A stretch of DNA of 9,030 bases. Source: Pseudomonadota bacterium. Lineage in GTDB: Bacteria > Pseudomonadota > Gammaproteobacteria > Steroidobacterales > Woeseiaceae. The position numbers and the translations under genes are program-made. The notes beneath the pieces are model-generated. The model was given only the letters and a program-made list of their open reading frames with translations, was not told where the DNA came from and did no database searches. Positions 6,304 to 9,030 of the stretch are shown one piece after another; the first letter of the stretch is position 1, and every line of letters starts with the position of its first letter. The stretch is taken from assembly GCA_022565135.1 (NCBI GenBank), contig JADFKA010000055.1:1-9030 (forward strand), given 5' to 3'.

Positions 6304-7323
6304 TTGACAGGCAATTCGACACCAAGCTGGGCCGGTTTTTTGCCTGCTCTTGCTCGCAAAAGCCTGCATGTCGTCAACCGCGCCGCAAGCTATCTTGACA
6401 CTATTGCTGCCGCGCATCATGCGACTTCGCCCTCACCTATCGTCGTTGTCGGTCTACCGAGGTCCGGTACGACACTGGCTTATGAACTCATCGTGCAGGC
6501 GTTTGATGTAGCGTATTTGACGCGCGCGTACAGCTATACGTACGGCATTCCGAATCTGACTACTCGTATAATCACGCGTTTTACGCGACGACGCAGGGCT
6601 CGTTATGTGTCGGATTACGGACGCATACCCGGTATTTTTGCCCCTACCGAGAATGCCGTCTTATGGATGCAGTGGTTCGCCGAACATTCGGCGCTCGGAC
6701 ATTACTTTCCGAACAGTTTCATGACTGCAGCCGTGGCCGCAGACACTACAGCAACCATCGCATCCATGTCGTCGATCGCGAAGCGTCCGTTCGTGTTTAA
6801 AAATATTTACCTGACGTTAGCATTACCGGCGCTATTGGAAACGTTGACAAAATCGCGCGTGATTGTAATAACCCGCGATATCGATGCTATTACAGCATCG
6901 GTGTTCAAGAAACGTCGCACGCTTTCGGCAACAACGTGGTGGTCGATCCGGCCGCCCTTCGTCGAACATGTTGCCCACGACGGGATTGTGGAACAGACCG
7001 CGTTTCAGTGCATTCGCAGCCAGCAGGTCCTCGAACGCTCACTGTCGCTGGTTGACGAGGATCGATGCCTGATCGTCGACTATTCGGATATTTGCCGATC
7101 GCCCGTCGACTTCATCGCCAATGTGGCTCGCTGGGCCGGCAATGATTTGCAGCTCCGCGCCGGTGCCGACATTCCGCGCCACTTCGACCTGAGTCCGTCC
7201 GTTGGCTATCCCGCGCACACTGCCGATCATTTCTCGCAACAGTCGGACGCTCTCAATTCGGATCGTCATCAATACCTTAGCCGAATCGACGACTACGTGG
7301 CAGAGTGCGCAGCTAATGACTGA
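6304..7323 (+). CDS. PAPS-dependent sulfotransferase family protein
   Basis: This 339-residue protein has the two PAPS-binding elements of the sulfotransferase fold. One is the 5'-phosphosulfate loop GLPRSGTT (50-57), after the hydrophobic strand PIVVV. The other is the 3'-phosphate site R191...S199 in RVIVITRDIDAITAS, with the canonical eight-residue spacing. A basic run TRRRRAR (94-100) follows the substrate region and may contact an anionic or membrane-linked acceptor. The family moves sulfate from PAPS to hydroxyl or amino groups of glycans, lipids or small molecules. Here a surface glycan or lipid-linked sugar is the plausible acceptor, which is inference from neighbours. The TTG start is supported by a GGAG site at 6294-6297. 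No signal peptide is seen, so it should be cytoplasmic. No PAPS-synthesis genes are in the window. The divergent middle region means the acceptor cannot be predicted. Confidence 0.85.
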   Translation: MTGNSTPSWAGFLPALARKSLHVVNRAASYLDTIAAAHHATSPSPIVVVGLPRSGTTLAYELIVQAFDVAYLTRAYSYTYGIPNLTTRIITRFTRRRRARYVSDYGRIPGIFAPTENAVLWMQWFAEHSALGHYFPNSFMTAAVAADTTATIASMSSIAKRPFVFKNIYLTLALPALLETLTKSRVIVITRDIDAITASVFKKRRTLSATTWWSIRPPFVEHVAHDGIVEQTAFQCIRSQQVLERSLSLVDEDRCLIVDYSDICRSPVDFIANVARWAGNDLQLRAGADIPRHFDLSPSVGYPAHTADHFSQQSDALNSDRHQYLSRIDDYVAECAAND

Positions 7324-7346
7324 CAGGCACACCTCCAAACGGTCCA

Positions 7347-8288
7347 GTGTTAATTAGCTCGAATCAAAAACGGTCGATCGTTGCGATCCTCAAGACCTTG
7401 CTGACGCTGGCCTTCATCGGGGCGGGCGTCATCTACGTATTGAGCCAAAGAGCTGATTTTCAGGCTTTGAACATGCCATCGGCGACCGCAGTTTTTGTAG
7501 TCGCGGCCGGATATATCGTCAGTGTCTTTTTCCGGTCGTTATACAATGCGTTCACAGCCCGGCGTCTTGGTGCGTCGTTATCGATAACCGAGTCATTTAT
7601 GCTATCCGCGGTTGTTACGGCCAGCAATTATGTTCTGCCGATGAACGCCGGAGCAGCCTTTCGTGCCTACTATATGCAAAGGGTACATGCCTTTCCGCTG
7701 GGCTACTTCGCGAGTGCGACGGTCGTATCCTTTATCATTACGGTCCTGCTGATGTCGTCGTTCGCGATGGTCTTGCTCGTGCTGATTTATCTTGATCTCG
7801 GATATTTCCGGCTGGACTTGTTTATTGTTTTACCCGTGCTTGCAGGAACCGCCGGCGCCGGATTACTACTGCGTGGCGATGAATCGCAAGCTGATAACGA
7901 CGAAGAACAATCGTTATGGGGATCTTTTCGTTCCGGATATCTCGATCTCGTCAAGGACACGCGCCTGGTTTATGTATCGCTCCTGCTTGTCATTGCGAAC
8001 TTCGTCGTCGCATCGGCGGTCTGGACCGTGGCTCTCAGAGATTACGCCCCGGAAATAGCCACGACCGAGGCAATGTTGCTCAGCGCGTCACAGATCGTCA
8101 GCGGCCTGATCACACTGACCCCCGGGGCGGCCGGATTTCAGGAACTCGTCGGGCTGTACGTTGGCGCGTCATTTAGTGCGACTACCGTGCAACTATTCGC
8201 CGTACTCGTCTGGGTGCGCCTGGTTCGCGTGCTGACGTCATTGCTCGTAGCGGCCCCCTGTGCGATCGCCCTGCGCCGCAAATCATGA
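7347..8288 (+). CDS. LPG-synthase-TM (UPF0104) family integral membrane protein
   Basis: This 313-residue multi-pass inner-membrane protein has hydrophobic segments near residues 11-31, 46-65, 82-98, 119-149, 155-175, 207-230, 244-260 and 280-308. Family marks are VLPMNAGAAFRAYYM (96-110), equivalent to the LP-x-x-x-G-x-x-x-R motif, and LTPGAAGFQELVGLY (257-271), equivalent to the PGG-x-G-x-x-E motif, as in the membrane domain of MprF and the flippase-like UPF0104 proteins. It lacks the soluble aminoacyl-transferase domain of MprF. Stand-alone members are common in glycan and glycolipid loci, and a lipid or lipid-linked-sugar transport role is suspected but unproven. A charged loop (residues 178-188, DESQADNDEEQ) separates two halves. 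The start is GTG at 7347. An in-frame TGA at 7317 leaves only CTG 7320 upstream, and no clear ribosome site is visible. The gene follows the sulfotransferase by 23 bases and its stop overlaps the convergent gene. Confidence 0.85.
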   Translation: MLISSNQKRSIVAILKTLLTLAFIGAGVIYVLSQRADFQALNMPSATAVFVVAAGYIVSVFFRSLYNAFTARRLGASLSITESFMLSAVVTASNYVLPMNAGAAFRAYYMQRVHAFPLGYFASATVVSFIITVLLMSSFAMVLLVLIYLDLGYFRLDLFIVLPVLAGTAGAGLLLRGDESQADNDEEQSLWGSFRSGYLDLVKDTRLVYVSLLLVIANFVVASAVWTVALRDYAPEIATTEAMLLSASQIVSGLITLTPGAAGFQELVGLYVGASFSATTVQLFAVLVWVRLVRVLTSLLVAAPCAIALRRKS

Positions 8289-9030
8289 GGCCTGGCGAAG
8301 CCGTCGATAGAAATATTCTGCGATTCGAAACAAACGGTAAGACGGTCGCAAGACCAGCGTGTAGGTACGATGTTCACGCGTTTCGGCACCCCATTTTTCT
8401 TTGTACCAAATGAGTGATTGCTGCTCTGCCGGCGAGGACATCAGATTGAAAGACTGGCATCCCAGGCCCTGCGCCCACTGAATCGCCTCGTGCAGCAACA
8501 ACGCCGACGGTTGATAGCGTTTGAACTCCAGCCGCATGCCGCCATGCAAGTAAAAGGCCACCGGACCGTGCCGCACGACAACGGTAAAACCCGCGATCTT
8601 GTTTTCGATTCGCGCGAGTATGACGCGAACCTGCGGGTTGGTTCGTGCCAGATCGATCAGGTTGCCGATGCCGAGGTCTTCGTTGACCAGCTCCGTCAGG
8701 AAGAGCTCGGTCTCGCGAGCCATCGCCTGCCCCAGCCGGCTGTCGTACTCGGGATAGAGCCCCGGGTCGGGCGTCGTCGCCCTGAGCTCGTAGAGCCGAA
8801 ACGCCTGCCCCACGAAGTCTCTGACGAACCGCTCGCTCCTCGGGTCGCCCAGCATCCGATCGACTTGCTGTGCGAGTACCGTCGGGTCGGATAGGCGGCC
8901 TTCGCGTGCCGCGTCGAAGAGTTCGGTGTCGGGCATGCTTTTCCATAGGAAGTAGGAGAGTCGCGTCGCCAGCCCGAAATCGTCAAACGCCTGCGGCGCG
9001 CTCAGGTGGTAGAGGAACTGCGGTGCGCTG
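8283..9030 (-). CDS. DUF1592 fragment fused in frame to C-terminal half of a FemAB/GNAT-like acyltransferase (5' end off window)
   Basis: One open minus-strand frame runs from the right edge to a TGA at 8285-8283. Its first ~126 visible residues (9029 to about 8652) match DUF1592, found in planctomycete and proteobacterial exported or cytochrome-associated proteins: SAPQFLYHLS, GLATRLSYFLWKSMPDTELF, QQVDRMLGDPRSERFVRDFV, YPEYDSRLGQAMARETELF, ELVNEDLGIGNLID. DUF1592 normally continues with a DADFTFLN-type stretch and then DUF1588. Instead the frame switches at LID/LARTNP to ~122 residues (8651 to 8286) typical of the C-terminal half of FemAB-like GNAT acyltransferases in glycan loci: ILARIENKIAGFTVVV, FYLHGGMR, SALLLHEAIQWAQGLGC, FNLMSS, SLIWYKEKWGAE. 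The N-terminal half of that acyltransferase is missing. GC content changes at the same point. This is either a real gene fusion by recombination or an assembly chimera. Both family calls are good, and reality as one protein is uncertain. Confidence 0.75.
   Translation of the reverse strand, partial: SAPQFLYHLSAPQAFDDFGLATRLSYFLWKSMPDTELFDAAREGRLSDPTVLAQQVDRMLGDPRSERFVRDFVGQAFRLYELRATTPDPGLYPEYDSRLGQAMARETELFLTELVNEDLGIGNLIDLARTNPQVRVILARIENKIAGFTVVVRHGPVAFYLHGGMRLEFKRYQPSALLLHEAIQWAQGLGCQSFNLMSSPAEQQSLIWYKEKWGAETREHRTYTLVLRPSYRLFRIAEYFYRRLRQAS
8640..8660. other. Fusion or assembly junction (DUF1592 to acyltransferase)
   Basis: The protein family switches near 8651/8652. By hand count, GC is about 65% over 8641-9030 and about 55% over 8281-8640. 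The junction codons (minus strand, CTGATCGAT for LID) would fit either partner, so a short shared sequence may have guided the join. No insertion-sequence end or longer repeat is visible. Confidence 0.55.

Noticed and set aside
7316..7357. Short ATG frame starting in the sulfotransferase stop region, a possible alternative start for the membrane protein
   Set aside because: It stops after about 13 codons in a different frame from the membrane protein, and no frameshift is needed to explain the GTG start at 7347.
8418..8894. Plus-strand frame of 158 codons opposite the DUF1592/acyltransferase fusion
   Set aside because: Both halves of the minus-strand frame match known families, while this frame is Arg/Leu/Gln-rich without motifs.
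1..9030. CRISPR arrays, tRNA or rRNA genes, transposases, phage genes or toxin-antitoxin pairs
   Set aside because: Nothing repeated at regular spacing and no such protein or RNA signature was seen on either strand. The window is almost fully occupied by the listed genes, with no gene-free stretch over 50 bases.

Overview
The window looks like a chromosomal contig from a Gram-negative proteobacterium, most likely an uncultivated gammaproteobacterium. This rests on protein resemblance (MmsA, RfbA and RfbB of proteobacterial type, a Sec-exported metallo-beta-lactamase-fold enzyme, a DUF1592 protein) and is inference. Most of the window is moderate in GC. The last ~380 bases are visibly GC-richer. 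No tRNA, rRNA, CRISPR array, transposase or recognisable insertion sequence was seen.

Layout. (1) 1-400: the C-terminal quarter of a CoA-acylating methylmalonate-semialdehyde dehydrogenase, running in from the left. (2) 426-947: an exported MBL-fold protein that appears to have lost its middle in frame and one metal-ligand histidine. (3) 964-2382: an intact M20 carnosinase-like dipeptidase whose stop codon overlaps the start of (4) 2379-6258: rfbB, rfbA, a DegT-type sugar aminotransferase and a SAM methyltransferase. (5) 6304-7323: a PAPS-type sulfotransferase. (6) 7347-8288: a multi-pass membrane protein of the LPG-synthase-TM/UPF0104 family. All of these are on the plus strand, with small gaps or overlapping stop/start codons, and look like one long transcription unit. 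(7) 8283 to the right edge, minus strand: a convergent reading frame joining a DUF1592 segment in frame to the C-terminal half of a FemAB/GNAT-like acyltransferase.

How the genes fit together. RfbA makes dTDP-glucose and RfbB converts it to dTDP-4-keto-6-deoxyglucose. The aminotransferase probably makes a dTDP-4-amino-4,6-dideoxyhexose. The methyltransferase, sulfotransferase and FemAB/GNAT remnant are plausible decorators of the resulting sugar or glycan, and the membrane protein may act at the envelope. RmlC and RmlD, which would lead to rhamnose, are absent from the window, as is any glycosyltransferase. The reading is an accessory surface-glycan locus inserted next to catabolic genes.

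The most notable points are the internally deleted MBL protein, the DUF1592/acyltransferase fusion with a GC step at the same place (real fusion or assembly chimera), the peptidase coupled to a nucleotide-sugar operon, and a likely sulfated or methylated amino-sugar pathway.
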